A stretch of 64,000 nt of DNA from Sphingorhabdus sp. Alg231-15 (GTDB lineage Bacteria > Pseudomonadota > Alphaproteobacteria > Sphingomonadales > Sphingomonadaceae), in the NCBI RefSeq assembly GCF_900149705.1, contig NZ_LT703001.1, positions 3,342,001-3,406,000 on the forward strand, written 5' to 3'. The notes under the pieces are model-generated. The model was not told where the DNA came from. It searched no databases and saw nothing but the letters and a program-made list of their open reading frames with translations. This document shows, in pieces, positions 50,754 to 59,944 of the stretch (positions within the stretch are counted from its first letter, which is position 1; each line of letters begins with the position of its first letter). The translations under genes were made by a program, and so were the position numbers.

Positions 50754-52154
50754 TCAGACGTTTAAGGGCCGCTGTCCAACCGGACCGAAACTACCCGGGC
50801 CAAGATCAAGTCGAAAAGGAGCCATTTTCGGCCGCGGCGGATCATATTCACGGCCCACAATGAATGAAGCCGTCTGTTGCTGCGTAGAACCATCTTGATT
50901 TCGATATTCAGCGACAAAGCGGGCGAGGGGAATGAACAGTGCTTGAGACTTGAAGGTGATCGGACGGATAGCATTGAGCGGCAGGCGGATATTGCCGCTC
51001 AATTCCAAACTCGCTCCGGAGGCAAGAGATTCAATCTTGTGCAATAGAAGGCCATCATGAGCTTCCGTACCTTTGGCTGTTTCAGTATCTGCCTGCATCA
51101 TCGCGCCGTAGAACTCGATATCTTCGAGATTCTGATCTGACTGGTTGGTTAGCGTAACGGTATAGTCCAAAACAGCGTTCAACAGCGTCGATGATGCGCC
51201 GCTCGCGGTAAACTTGATCTGCAAGTGATCGGCTTGCTCTGCCTTGAGCGGAGCCTTCTGGCTTGGTGCTTCCCCAGTGACAGTGCTCGCTGATGGCGAT
51301 GGTTTCGCTGTCACACCGATTTTGGATGTCACAAATCCACTGGTAGTGGGGGGCGGTTGCTTTTTCTGTTCTACCGGATTCGGAGGAGAATAGATTTTGG
51401 GGGTGGGCTTGCGAGGGACAGGTTCAGGGTCCGTATCAATTATGACTTCGGAGTCTTCTAACGGCTCTCGATTATGCAACGGTGGAGCGCCTTTGCGCCG
51501 CCAAAAATATATCCCAGCACCGAAGAGAAGCAGCAATGCCAGTGCTCCACCCACATAATAGAATATATTGTCAGTCGCACTGGTCGCTGATGGGGCAGAA
51601 GATTCTGGATTTTGCCTTGTCGAATCCGCTGCAGCTGGTTGGGCAGGCGCAGCCTGATTGGGCAAATCGGTAGTAAAGCCGGGCGTCGGCTGGCTGCTTT
51701 CGACCGCTTGGCTGTCCGGCGCTGGCGGAGCGATGGTCGGTCTGGCTGTTGGTGTCGGTGTTGTTATAGTCGGTGAAGCGGCTGGTTGTGCGCCGTTTTC
51801 TGGCAGTGGTCTGCCTTGAGGGCTCGTGGATGATGGAGCGCTGGATTGTGGCAAAGATCCAACCGGAGCTGGTTGAGCACGGGATGGCGTTGTCGGTACG
51901 CTATCTATTGGCGCTGGCGCAGCTGCTGGTGGAAGCGCATTCTCCTCGACAGGGCCTTCAGCAGCACTGTCCGATGTTGTCTGATTCTCTCCCGGAGGCA
52001 GGGAATAGTCGCTTACTGAAGGCAGTTCTGGTGGCGGTTCAGGCGGCAATTGCCTTGGCACAGCCTGTGCCCGCACGACCGTCGTAACGGTTGATATGCC
52101 AAACACACCAACCGCCATGATTGCCAGCAACAAAGCGCGCATCATTCGTCCCAT
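50754..52154 (-). CDS. Pro-rich single-pass membrane protein with C-terminal beta-sandwich-like domain
   Basis: This is a 466-residue protein. A signal peptide ends near TVVRAQA (about residue 31). A disordered Pro/Ala/Ser/Thr-rich region runs to about 195, then a transmembrane helix (FYYVGGALALLLLFGAGIYF) with a basic stop (WRRKG). A second Pro-rich stretch leads to a C-terminal domain with repeated strands (VLDYTVTLTNQSDQNLEDIE; SLELSGNIRLPLNA) resembling an Ig-like or BatD-type fold. No enzyme motif. Function unknown. Confidence 0.75.
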   Translation of the reverse strand: MGRMMRALLLAIMAVGVFGISTVTTVVRAQAVPRQLPPEPPPELPSVSDYSLPPGENQTTSDSAAEGPVEENALPPAAAPAPIDSVPTTPSRAQPAPVGSLPQSSAPSSTSPQGRPLPENGAQPAASPTITTPTPTARPTIAPPAPDSQAVESSQPTPGFTTDLPNQAAPAQPAAADSTRQNPESSAPSATSATDNIFYYVGGALALLLLFGAGIYFWRRKGAPPLHNREPLEDSEVIIDTDPEPVPRKPTPKIYSPPNPVEQKKQPPPTTSGFVTSKIGVTAKPSPSASTVTGEAPSQKAPLKAEQADHLQIKFTASGASSTLLNAVLDYTVTLTNQSDQNLEDIEFYGAMMQADTETAKGTEAHDGLLLHKIESLASGASLELSGNIRLPLNAIRPITFKSQALFIPLARFVAEYRNQDGSTQQQTASFIVGREYDPPRPKMAPFRLDLGPGSFGPVGQRPLNV

Positions 52155-52264
52155 TAATTTATCGCCATCGCCCTTTTTGACCCTGTGCTACGATTTGGGG
52201 CTCCATTCGCTGAACAACCAATGAATATAGCGATAGGGATGACATGAGCTGCCCTGTGCACTAG

Positions 52265-52744
52265 ATGACCTGCATGACAGACAATGAACCCTCGGAATCC
52301 GCACCTCGATTTCTTGGTCAGGACAGCGCCTTGCCGGTTTCTCCTGACGAAGCGATCCTCGATTATGTACCCAATCCAAGGAGTGGCGAGCTCTATTTGA
52401 CACGCTTTGCGGTGCCGGAGTTTACATCGCTTTGTCCGGTGACGGCCCAGCCGGATTTTGCACATCTGGTCATTGACTATGCACCGGACAAAACGATTGT
52501 AGAATCGAAGTCACTAAAGCTTTTCCTGGGGTCTTTTCGGAATCATGCAGCCTTTCATGAGGATTGCACAGTTGGCATTGGCCAGCGGCTTTTTAACGAG
52601 ATGAAACCGAAATGGTTGCGCATAGGCGGCTATTGGTACCCGCGTGGTGGAATTCCGATCGATGTGTTCTGGCAATCAGGCGAACCACCCAAAGGGCTTT
52701 GGATCCCGGATCAGGGTGTCGCTTCTTACAGAGGAAGAGGCTGA
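52265..52744 (+). CDS. queF: NADPH-dependent 7-cyano-7-deazaguanine reductase QueF
   Basis: QueF reduces the nitrile of preQ0 to the amine of preQ1 in queuosine synthesis. The 159-residue length marks the unimodular type. Catalytic Cys57 lies in [14 protein letters not shown] with Asp64, and Glu80 in [15 protein letters not shown], followed by FHED with His98. A second ATG three codons in (MTDNEPSE) is equally possible; no ribosome site distinguishes them. Two bases separate it from the first GST gene. GluQRS at 35 kb uses the pathway's end product. Confidence 0.95.
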   Translation: MTCMTDNEPSESAPRFLGQDSALPVSPDEAILDYVPNPRSGELYLTRFAVPEFTSLCPVTAQPDFAHLVIDYAPDKTIVESKSLKLFLGSFRNHAAFHEDCTVGIGQRLFNEMKPKWLRIGGYWYPRGGIPIDVFWQSGEPPKGLWIPDQGVASYRGRG

Positions 52745-52745
52745 T

Positions 52746-53834
52746 ATGAGTCATAAACTATATGCAGCGCCGCTTTCTCTCTATTCGGGCAAGGCTAGAG
52801 CTTATCTGGACTGGAAGGGCATCGACTATGAAGAAATCTTGGCATCTGGCGATGTTTATAAAGAGATAATCGTACCAGCGGTTGGTCGTCCGGTCATTCC
52901 GGTGCTGGAAACGGACGATGGACTGATTGTTCAGGATACGACCTGCATCATCGATCATTTCGAAGGGACCAATGGCGGTCTTTCGGTTTATCCGGACACA
53001 GCCAAACAAAAATTGGTTGCGTTGTTGCTGGAATCATTTGGCGACGAGTGGCTGGTTATTCCGGCGATGCATTACCGTTGGAACTATAACGAGGAGTGGG
53101 TTTACGGTGAATTTGGAGCCACCGCTGCCCCTGATGCGAGTAAAGAAGAACAGCTCGTAATTGGCCGCGGGGTTGGTGCCAATTTCAAAGGCTTTTGCCC
53201 GATCTTGGGTATCAATCCCGAAACGATACCCGCGATCGAGGCGAGCTATGAGGCGCTGTTAGCTGACTTGGATGCGCATTTTGCTGTTCACGATTATCTC
53301 CTCGGATCACGGCCTTCGATTGGCGATTATGGTTTGATCGGACCGCTTTACGCCCATCTCTATCGTGATCCGGCCTCTGGTGAAATTATGAAGAGGCTGG
53401 CGCCACGCGTGGCGGCATGGGTTGAGCGGATGGTTGATGTCAAAACGCCATTGACCGGCGAGTTTTTTGCCGATGACCAGATTCCGGAAACACTCGTGCC
53501 GGTTCTTGAGAGGATGATGGCCGAACAAGTGCCGTTTCTTCAGAAGACTGCAGATATGCTAAAAACCTGGTCCGCCGCCAATCAAGATGCCGAATTGCCT
53601 CGTGTCCTGGGTATGGCTGAATTCACCGTCGAAGGCGTGAAAGGGCAGAGGATTGCGCCGCCTTTCAGTCTTTGGATGTTGCAGCGCGCCCGTAATTATT
53701 ACCAAGGGCTGGATGATACGAACAAAGCAGAGGTTGATGGGTTTCTGTCATCGATCAAGGACGCAGAAGGTTTTCAGAATTTTGTAGCAGGTCCATCCCT
53801 CGTTTTTGAGAATTTCAGCCTATCTATATCTTAA
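52746..53834 (+). CDS. Glutathione S-transferase family protein with long C-terminal extension
   Basis: This is a 362-residue protein. A thioredoxin-like GST N-domain (LYAAPLSLYSGKARAYLDWK; GRPVIPVLETDDGLIVQDTT) precedes an all-helical C-domain (HDYLLGSRPSIGDYGLIGPL). A further 130 or so residues follow the normal GST end (FLQKTADMLKTWSAANQDAE; MLQRARNYYQGLDDTNKAEV). ATG 52746 follows GAGGAAGAGG; an earlier in-frame ATG at 52644 lies inside queF. Substrate unknown; the Ser/Tyr thiol-activating residue cannot be fixed by eye. Confidence 0.82.
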   Translation: MSHKLYAAPLSLYSGKARAYLDWKGIDYEEILASGDVYKEIIVPAVGRPVIPVLETDDGLIVQDTTCIIDHFEGTNGGLSVYPDTAKQKLVALLLESFGDEWLVIPAMHYRWNYNEEWVYGEFGATAAPDASKEEQLVIGRGVGANFKGFCPILGINPETIPAIEASYEALLADLDAHFAVHDYLLGSRPSIGDYGLIGPLYAHLYRDPASGEIMKRLAPRVAAWVERMVDVKTPLTGEFFADDQIPETLVPVLERMMAEQVPFLQKTADMLKTWSAANQDAELPRVLGMAEFTVEGVKGQRIAPPFSLWMLQRARNYYQGLDDTNKAEVDGFLSSIKDAEGFQNFVAGPSLVFENFSLSIS

Positions 53835-53849
53835 GGCTCAATTGCGAAC

Positions 53850-54563
53850 TTAACCGCCAAAATCGGGAAACCAGAGCGCTTGGCATCGAGCCGCATAAGG
53901 TGCGAAATTGGAATGCGACTTGGCGATATCCAACAGCGGTCCAGGCAGTGCCTCGATCAGGCTATTTGTGATCGCGGGATAAGCAGTGGCGTCAAGGCTG
54001 CTGGGTTGATCGCCGAACATGAAAGCCTTTTGCCCCAATTGTACGGACAGTGCTTCTAGATCTGCTGCACCGAAGGCATAGATATCTGGCACAGAGTGAC
54101 GACCAAGACCTTGTGCATGCAGGCCCTTTTGAACCTGTTTACGGGCAATTACCGGCACTATGTTGCGAATAATCGGTGGCATATCTCCAAACCAGAAGTC
54201 TTTGATAATCGGCCAATTATGGTCGTCGATCCAACGACTAAAAAGCGTTACCCAATAGAGACGCTCTTCCGTCATCCGCGCCATGGCATGGGCAACAGCA
54301 CGTTCTTCGATAGTTAGGCCTGCATCAAAATCGACACCATATGTGTTTTCCAGGTGCCGTCTTATGAGCGCTGTGTCTGCAATTTCCGCGCTATTGTCGA
54401 TCAGATAGGGGAGCTTGCCTTTCGGTGCCTTGCGTGGGTCATCGATAATTTCTGATGCATAGTCAGCACCAGCCATTTTCAGATATATTTCCCCCTTCAT
54501 GCAGAACGGACTAGGGCTTGGCACGCCAAAGCCGGATTGGAACTGCTTGTAGATTAAGGCCAT
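53850..54563 (-). CDS. Glutathione S-transferase family protein (metaxin/FAXC-like)
   Basis: This is a 237-residue GST-fold protein. The N-domain has GVPSPSPFCMKGEIYLKMAG and GKLPYLIDNSAEIADTALI. The C-domain ends with FGDQPSSLDATAYPAITNSL, which is typical of the metaxin/failed-axon-connection branch, not classical detoxifying GSTs. ATG 54563 is chosen over the frame opening at 54638. It converges on the other GST gene with a 15-bp gap, but the two are not close copies. Confidence 0.82.
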   Translation of the reverse strand: MALIYKQFQSGFGVPSPSPFCMKGEIYLKMAGADYASEIIDDPRKAPKGKLPYLIDNSAEIADTALIRRHLENTYGVDFDAGLTIEERAVAHAMARMTEERLYWVTLFSRWIDDHNWPIIKDFWFGDMPPIIRNIVPVIARKQVQKGLHAQGLGRHSVPDIYAFGAADLEALSVQLGQKAFMFGDQPSSLDATAYPAITNSLIEALPGPLLDIAKSHSNFAPYAARCQALWFPDFGG

Positions 54564-54677
54564 TTTCTCATCCCCGGTTGTTAGTGAACCGCCATATAGC
54601 ATGAATAATTTGCGGTATCTGGCGTCAATATGCACCAAAACGTCGCTTTTTTGTTTTTACTCTATCAATCGTCCACC

Positions 54678-54695
54678 GCTAACATTATTGTTAGC
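54678..54695. promoter_or_regulatory. Perfect inverted repeat just before the thioesterase start
   Basis: GCTAACA-TTAT-TGTTAGC is a perfect 7-bp inverted repeat ending 3 nt before ATG 54699, in the gap between the divergent GST and thioesterase genes. It could be an operator or a hairpin over the ribosome site, since no Shine-Dalgarno is seen there. Confidence 0.4.
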
Positions 54696-54698
54696 TGT

Positions 54699-55100
54699 AT
54701 GAGCAGCATCCCCCATCACTACAATATTGCCATAGAGCCCGATGATATCGACTTCATGGGCCATGTGAACAATGCCAATTATCTGAAATGGGTGCAGGAT
54801 GCTGTTGTCGCCCATTGGGAGAAAATTGCTCCTTCAGAGGCGGTCGCTACTCATCTCTGGGTTGCTCTGAAACACGAGATAACCTACCGGAAGCCGGCCT
54901 TTTTGGACGATGATGTCATTGCCGAAGTGCTGTTGGAAAAAGTCCACGGCGCGCGGGCCTTTTACAGCACGGTCATCCGCCGCGGAGAAGACGTACTGGC
55001 GGAGGTGCAATCAAGCTGGTGCTGCATTGATGCTGATACGTTACGCCCGATGCGAATCGCCAAGGATATCGCCGCCAATTTCTTTGGTAGCAAAGACTGA
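54699..55100 (+). CDS. Acyl-CoA thioesterase, 4HBT hot-dog family
   Basis: This is a 133-residue single hot-dog-fold thioesterase. The catalytic block is PDDIDFMGHVNNANYLKWVQ with the Asp and the helix typical of FcbC/YbgC-like enzymes, followed by ITYRKPAFLDDDVIAEVLL. It hydrolyses acyl-CoA thioesters in the cytosol. The frame is open to 54630, but ATG 54699 gives the usual N-terminus. Starts after a perfect palindrome; converges on the HerA-like gene with a 9-bp gap. Confidence 0.88.
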   Translation: MSSIPHHYNIAIEPDDIDFMGHVNNANYLKWVQDAVVAHWEKIAPSEAVATHLWVALKHEITYRKPAFLDDDVIAEVLLEKVHGARAFYSTVIRRGEDVLAEVQSSWCCIDADTLRPMRIAKDIAANFFGSKD

Positions 55101-55109
55101 ATTGCGCGC

Positions 55110-56690
55110 TTAGCGCATCAACCCACCGATCAGGTTGCGGACAAACCTTCCCGCAACGGGACCAGCCAGATCGGTTGCAATCGACCCTACAGCCGAAGTC
55201 ACACCGGATCGCATGGGATTGGCCCGTGATTTCTTGCCGAGCATGGTCGAGGCGGCGATACCTGCTGCGGAACCCATGGCGACCTTTGCGCCGCGGCTAA
55301 AGGCTTTTTCCCACATGCTCTTGCTTTTGCGCGGCTGCTTGCGGACTGCCTCTTCACCCTTTTCTTCGACTTCTTTTGCCGTTTCGGTGGCGTCGATAAC
55401 CTTTTGCGCCAGTATTTCCTCGGCGCTATTCCGGTCCACCTCTTCATCATATTTGCCGTCATAGGGCGAAATGGATTGCATGATCGCTCGTTCTTTGGCT
55501 GTCACGGGGCCAAGGCGAGAGCGTGGCGGTTTGATCAATGTGCGCTGGACAATGGAAGGTGCGCCATCCTCCATCAACGTAGATACCAACGCTTCACCGA
55601 CACGCAGTTCGGTAATCGCTTCCTCGACATCCAGATCGGGATTGATCCGGAAGGTATCGGCGGCGGCCTTAATCGCTTTCTTGTCGCGCGGGGTGAACGC
55701 GCGCAGCGCATGCTGCACCCTGTTGCCGAGCTGTCCGGCAACATCCTCGGGAATATCGACAGGATTTTGGGTGACGAAATAGACACCAACCCCTTTGGAA
55801 CGGATTAGGCGCACAACCTGTTCGATCTTGTCTTCGAGAGCCTTGGGCGCATCCTCAAACAAAAGATGTGCCTCGTCAAAGAAGAAAACCAGCTTTGGTT
55901 TATCCGGGTCACCAACCTCTGGCAGCGTCTCAAACAGTTCGGCCAGCAGCCACAGCAAGAATGTCGCGTAGAGCTTGGGGCTGCGCATCAGTTGGTCGGC
56001 GGCAAGTACGTTGATATAGCCCCGTCCCTGATCATCACATTTGATGAAATCATCTATTTCCAGCGCTGGCTCGCCAAAAAACTGACCCGCGCCCTGACTG
56101 TCGAGCTGCAGCAGCTGCCGCTGGATCGCACCAACACTGGCCTTGCTAACATTACCATATTTGGCTGAGAGCTCTTTTGCATTCTCCGCGGTATAGGCCA
56201 GCATGGATTGCAGATCGTCGAGATTGAGCAGCAAAAGGCCTTCTTCGTCGGCAAAGCGGAAAACAATATTGAGAACACCCTCTTGCGTGTCATTGAGGTC
56301 CATCAGGCGTGCCAGCAGCAATGGCCCCATTTCGGTGATCGTGGTGCGGATCGGATGACCTTGCTTGCCATAAAGGTCCCAGAAAATAGCCGGATTATCG
56401 GAATAGGCATAGTCATCCATACCCAATTCCTTGGCCCGCCCTTCCAGTTTATCGGCATGTTTAAAGCTAGGGGAGCCAGCCATCGAAATACCGGCGAGGT
56501 CGCCTTTGACATCCGCGACAAATACCGGGACACCATTGGCAGAAAAGCTCTCTGCCAGCCCCTGCAATGTTACGGTTTTGCCCGTACCGGTTGCACCCGC
56601 GATCAAGCCATGGCGATTGGCGCGTTTGAGGTTCAGGCTCTGGCGTTCGTCGCCGCCCAATCCCAAAAATATCTCTGTTGCTTTGCTCAT
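55110..56690 (-). CDS. HerA-like ATPase/helicase (DUF853 family)
   Basis: This is a 526-residue P-loop ATPase of the FtsK/HerA superfamily. Walker A GATGTGKT lies at 32-39, Walker B in [14 protein letters not shown], and the sensor-type segment [20 protein letters not shown] is downstream. The tail (about 410-526) is basic and Gly/Ala-rich ([20 protein letters not shown]). The E. coli homologue is YjgR. No NurA nuclease is adjacent, so a classic HerA-NurA resection pair is not supported. Role unknown; DNA or membrane translocation is possible. Confidence 0.88.
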   Translation of the reverse strand: MSKATEIFLGLGGDERQSLNLKRANRHGLIAGATGTGKTVTLQGLAESFSANGVPVFVADVKGDLAGISMAGSPSFKHADKLEGRAKELGMDDYAYSDNPAIFWDLYGKQGHPIRTTITEMGPLLLARLMDLNDTQEGVLNIVFRFADEEGLLLLNLDDLQSMLAYTAENAKELSAKYGNVSKASVGAIQRQLLQLDSQGAGQFFGEPALEIDDFIKCDDQGRGYINVLAADQLMRSPKLYATFLLWLLAELFETLPEVGDPDKPKLVFFFDEAHLLFEDAPKALEDKIEQVVRLIRSKGVGVYFVTQNPVDIPEDVAGQLGNRVQHALRAFTPRDKKAIKAAADTFRINPDLDVEEAITELRVGEALVSTLMEDGAPSIVQRTLIKPPRSRLGPVTAKERAIMQSISPYDGKYDEEVDRNSAEEILAQKVIDATETAKEVEEKGEEAVRKQPRKSKSMWEKAFSRGAKVAMGSAAGIAASTMLGKKSRANPMRSGVTSAVGSIATDLAGPVAGRFVRNLIGGLMR

Positions 56691-56741
56691 CGCCGAATCC
56701 CCTCAATCAGTTGAATGGGAAGACTATCTGTGACCATGCAA

Positions 56742-56768
56742 AAAGGCCAGCGCGATGCGCTGGCCTTT
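56742..56768 (-). terminator. Terminator downstream of degP
   Basis: A perfect 12-bp stem, AAAGGCCAGCGC with GCGCTGGCCTTT around a GAT loop, lies 47 nt past the degP stop and before the HerA-like gene. The A/T ends make it usable on both strands. Confidence 0.85.
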
Positions 56769-56814
56769 GGGTAAATGTTATACAGGTTTACAACCTGCAA
56801 TGATCGAAACAAAC

Positions 56815-58347
56815 TCAGTCGTCGTTGAGGCGGACCGGAATAAATCTTGGCTCACGGGCACCTTGTTTGACTTGCAACAAAACGGCTTCGCGATTTGATC
56901 GCTTGGCGGTGCTGATAGCTTTGTCCAGATCGGCTGATGTATTCACCGGACGGCGATTGACGCTTATGATCACGGTCGTCCGTCTAATACCCTTTCGTGC
57001 AGCGTCACTATTTGGGTCCACAGTCGAAACCACAACACCCTTCTGAGCCGCAGGAACGCGAATTTGACGGGCAATGGCAGGGGTCAGGTCCACAACAGAC
57101 AAGCCGAGCGCTTCAGCAGTTGCTTCTGCGCTTGTACCATCTTCATCGGTGCCCATAGGGTCTTCGGCATCAGGATCAAAGTTGGTTGCCAGTTCTTCTT
57201 CTGAAGGACGTTCGCCCAGCGTGGCACTCACTTTTACAATCTTGCCATCACGGAGCAATTCGATCGGAACTTTCGTGCCCACTGGCAGGTTCGCAACCAG
57301 GAATGAAAGAGTCTGGTCCGGCGTTACATCACGTCCGTTCACTTTTACGATCACATCGCCGGCCTGAATTCCAGCTTTGGAAGCGCCTTCGCCAGGCACT
57401 ACGCTTTGAATAAACTCTCCGCGATTTTTCTGTACACCCAGCGAGTCAGCGAGATCTTCAGTCAGCGGACTAATCTGTACACCGAGATATCCGCGCTCGA
57501 CTTTTTCACCCTTACGCAATGTGTTGACGATCGGTACAGCGACTTCCGCCGGAATTGCAAAGCCGATGCCAACATTGCCACCAGTGGGGGAAATGATCGC
57601 GTTGTTGATACCGATCACGTTGCCATTCAGATCGAACATTGGGCCGCCGCTATTGCCGCGGTTGATCGAGGCGTCCGTCTGCAGGAACCGATCATAGGCG
57701 CCGCCTTGTCCGGTGTTGCGATGGATGGCCGAGACGATGCCGGTGGTTACCGTTCCACCGAGGCCAAAGGGATTACCAATGGCAATGACCCAGTCGCCAA
57801 CACGGGCGCTTTCGCTGTCACCAAATTTAACGAAAGGCAGATCTCTATCAGCATTGATCTTCAGAACCGCGATGTCTGAAGCAGGATCGCGGCCGACCAA
57901 AGTCGCTTCATATTCGGTGCGATCAGGCATGATGACCGTAATCGTTTCGATTGTGGCGTTGCGGTTGCCAGGAGCAACCACATGATTGTTGGTCACAACA
58001 TAACCATCGGCGGAAATGATGAAGCCGGAGCCCAGGGATTGAGCTTGACGGGTCTGATTGCCGCCCCCGCCACCACGGCGGTTGCCGAACAGGCCGTCAA
58101 ACGGTGTGCCGGCAAAGGGGTTATTCCTTACACGCACGCGTTGTGTGGTGGAGATATTGACCACCGCAGGTTGCAGCTGTTCGGTCAAATCTGCAAAACT
58201 CATCGGAGCACCTGCCCGCGGTGCAGCTGCCCTCATGATCTCGCTGTCATTTGCAGCTACCTGTGCTCCAGCGGAGCCTGCTCCGGAAAGTGTCGCGGCA
58301 CCTCCAGCCAAAAGCAAAGCTGCTGAAATCCCGTAAGCGTAACGCAC
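56815..58347 (-). CDS. degP: Periplasmic Do-family serine protease (DegP/MucD-like)
   Basis: This is a 510-residue HtrA-type protease and chaperone of the periplasm. It has a signal peptide (cleavage after SAGA or nearby) and a trypsin-like domain with His122 (TNNHVV), Asp158 (SDIAVLKI) and Ser233 (RGNSGGP). Two PDZ domains follow at about 290-375 and 405-505 (GAAxKAGIQAGDVIVKVNGR-type and AARKGIRRTTVIISVNRRP). The GTG start at 58347 has GAGAGGA at 8 nt. It lies downstream of hflK-hflC and the SnoaL-like gene. Confidence 0.93.
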   Translation of the reverse strand: MRYAYGISAALLLAGGAATLSGAGSAGAQVAANDSEIMRAAAPRAGAPMSFADLTEQLQPAVVNISTTQRVRVRNNPFAGTPFDGLFGNRRGGGGGNQTRQAQSLGSGFIISADGYVVTNNHVVAPGNRNATIETITVIMPDRTEYEATLVGRDPASDIAVLKINADRDLPFVKFGDSESARVGDWVIAIGNPFGLGGTVTTGIVSAIHRNTGQGGAYDRFLQTDASINRGNSGGPMFDLNGNVIGINNAIISPTGGNVGIGFAIPAEVAVPIVNTLRKGEKVERGYLGVQISPLTEDLADSLGVQKNRGEFIQSVVPGEGASKAGIQAGDVIVKVNGRDVTPDQTLSFLVANLPVGTKVPIELLRDGKIVKVSATLGERPSEEELATNFDPDAEDPMGTDEDGTSAEATAEALGLSVVDLTPAIARQIRVPAAQKGVVVSTVDPNSDAARKGIRRTTVIISVNRRPVNTSADLDKAISTAKRSNREAVLLQVKQGAREPRFIPVRLNDD

Positions 58348-58382
58348 TATATATTCCTCTCAATTAGTAGACATCGATCATA

Positions 58383-58407
58383 AACGTTCGACATCAAATT
58401 CGTTCAC
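58383..58407 (-). promoter_or_regulatory. Possible ECF-sigma-type promoter of degP
   Basis: On the minus strand GTGAAC (58407-58402) is followed after 15 nt by CGTT (58386-58383), roughly the GAAC/CGTT pattern of stress ECF sigma factors but with shorter spacing than usual. It would start transcription about 30 nt before the degP GTG. TAAACGTT occurs again on the plus strand at 58488. Nothing else is evident in the 298-bp gap 58348-58645, which is AT-rich. Confidence 0.25.
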
Positions 58408-58645
58408 ATTTGCCCAAACATCTGCCGCAGAATTTATGAACCGAATTTGAACACTAGCACAGCCAATCCTTAACATCAGCTATAAGATAAACGTTTTTGA
58501 TCCGTTCCACTAATATTTGGGAGCGGCAAATGGCTTTCGCAAGCCAAGAATAGCCAATTTGTCGAAAAAAATCACATTTTTGTAGAAAAAACGACAATTG
58601 TAGTCGTAACAGCAAAACAATCGCGATTGCAGGCCATATTCTGGT

Positions 58646-59086
58646 TCAATATGTGAAGTCACCATCGTTTTTGCAGACCGGTTTGCCGATGAACTCGAGT
58701 GATTCATTGGCCAGCTGGGTATCAAAAAATTCGTGAACGGTTGCTATCTTGCCATCGCGAAACGTGAAGATATGGGCATAGCGTTGATCATAGCGCTTGC
58801 CATTTTTCGCTATGCCGCTGGCTTCCATTATTGCGGTAATGCCATCGGGGCCTTCGTTCATGATCTTCCAATCGCTGGCGAACTGGAATTGACCAAAGTC
58901 GAGCGCATCGAAGATCAGCGGCAAAATTGTTCTGAGTGCGGCGAAACTGTCATATCGCCCGGAAATGATTGTGTTGCCAGAGACGTTGTACACGACATCG
59001 CTATGATGCAGCGCTTCAAACGCGTCGACGTCCAACCGGGATAGCGCCTCATAATAGGCGTTTATAATGGCCCGATTGGACGTCAA
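58646..59086 (-). CDS. SnoaL/NTF2-like protein
   Basis: This is a 146-residue cone-shaped alpha+beta barrel protein of the NTF2-like superfamily. The N-terminal helix RAIINAYYEALSRLDVDAFE and the strands YDQRYAHIFTFRDGKIATVH are the family pattern (the SnoaL/ketosteroid-isomerase branch). Enzyme or ligand-binding role unknown. It starts 6 nt after hflC, so it is co-transcribed with hflKC, an uncommon partner. Confidence 0.8.
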   Translation of the reverse strand: MTSNRAIINAYYEALSRLDVDAFEALHHSDVVYNVSGNTIISGRYDSFAALRTILPLIFDALDFGQFQFASDWKIMNEGPDGITAIMEASGIAKNGKRYDQRYAHIFTFRDGKIATVHEFFDTQLANESLEFIGKPVCKNDGDFTY

Positions 59087-59092
59087 AGCCGC

Positions 59093-59944
59093 TTAACGTC
59101 CGCGGAATTGGCGCAGATATTCGTTGTCTGGTGACAATACGAAGGAAGAGCTTGGATCGCCATCCTGTCCTTTGCGGAAGGTTGTTTCATAGCTTTTCAT
59201 CGCGCGATAGAAATCATAGAAATCCGCATCCTTGCCAAAGCTTTCCGCATAGGTCCGGGCGGCACTCGCATCCGCTTCGGCACGAATGATCTGGGCCTGT
59301 TTGGCGCCTTGTGCCTTGATCGTGCGGGCTTCCTGCTCGCGGGCTGTGCGCATCCGCTGATAGGCGCTTTCCAGCGGTGTCCCGTCCGGTAGATCAGCAC
59401 GCTTGATCCGTACATCAACAATTTCTGCGCCATATTGGCGGGCAACCCGGTTAAGGCCGGTTCGGATATTGTCCATCACTTGACCGCGTTCTGGGCTGAG
59501 CAAAGCTGCGAAAGGCCGTTTGCCGAGCTCGTTCCGCAAGGCAGAACCGAGGATCGGGCGGAGCTCATCCGCTACACGGGCTTCGTTGCCGGCTGCGATG
59601 AACATCCGCAAAGGATCGGTAATCCGAAAGCGCGCGAATGCATCGACCTGCAAACGCAACTGGTCGGTCGAGAGCACCTGTTGCTGTTCCATTTCAACAT
59701 CGAGAATGCGCTTATCAATCCATTCAACCTGCTCGATGAAGGGGAATTTGGGGAGGAGGCCTGCTCCAGTCTGACCAAATGGGGTATTGTCCTGATAGCG
59801 ATTGATGATCCGCACTGGTTCACCAAAGCGTACCACAACACCCTGACGGGTTTCCGGAACAATGATCAGCGTATTGATCAGCACCAGGACCAAGCCGAAC
59901 ACAATGATGCTGAGAGCGACGGGATTTTTTATAATGTTACCCAT
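59093..59944 (-). CDS. hflC: FtsH protease modulator HflC
   Basis: This is a 283-residue SPFH-domain protein anchored by one N-terminal transmembrane helix (VALSIIVFGLVLVLINTLII) with its bulk in the periplasm. The band-7 domain includes VVRFGEPVRI and FPFIEQVEWIDKRILDVEME; a helical segment rich in Ala/Glu follows (KQAQIIRAEADASAARTYAE). It forms a ring with HflK that encloses FtsH. Its start overlaps the hflK stop by one base. Confidence 0.94.
   Translation of the reverse strand: MGNIIKNPVALSIIVFGLVLVLINTLIIVPETRQGVVVRFGEPVRIINRYQDNTPFGQTGAGLLPKFPFIEQVEWIDKRILDVEMEQQQVLSTDQLRLQVDAFARFRITDPLRMFIAAGNEARVADELRPILGSALRNELGKRPFAALLSPERGQVMDNIRTGLNRVARQYGAEIVDVRIKRADLPDGTPLESAYQRMRTAREQEARTIKAQGAKQAQIIRAEADASAARTYAESFGKDADFYDFYRAMKSYETTFRKGQDGDPSSSFVLSPDNEYLRQFRGR

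Noticed and set aside
55110-56690. HerA-NurA DNA-end resection or a phage-defence pair
   Set aside because: No NurA, nuclease or defence gene is adjacent; the sequence fits the common YjgR/DUF853 housekeeping group.
58490-58508. EcfG-type GGAAC...CGTT promoter on the minus strand
   Set aside because: The spacer is only 10 nt instead of about 16-17.
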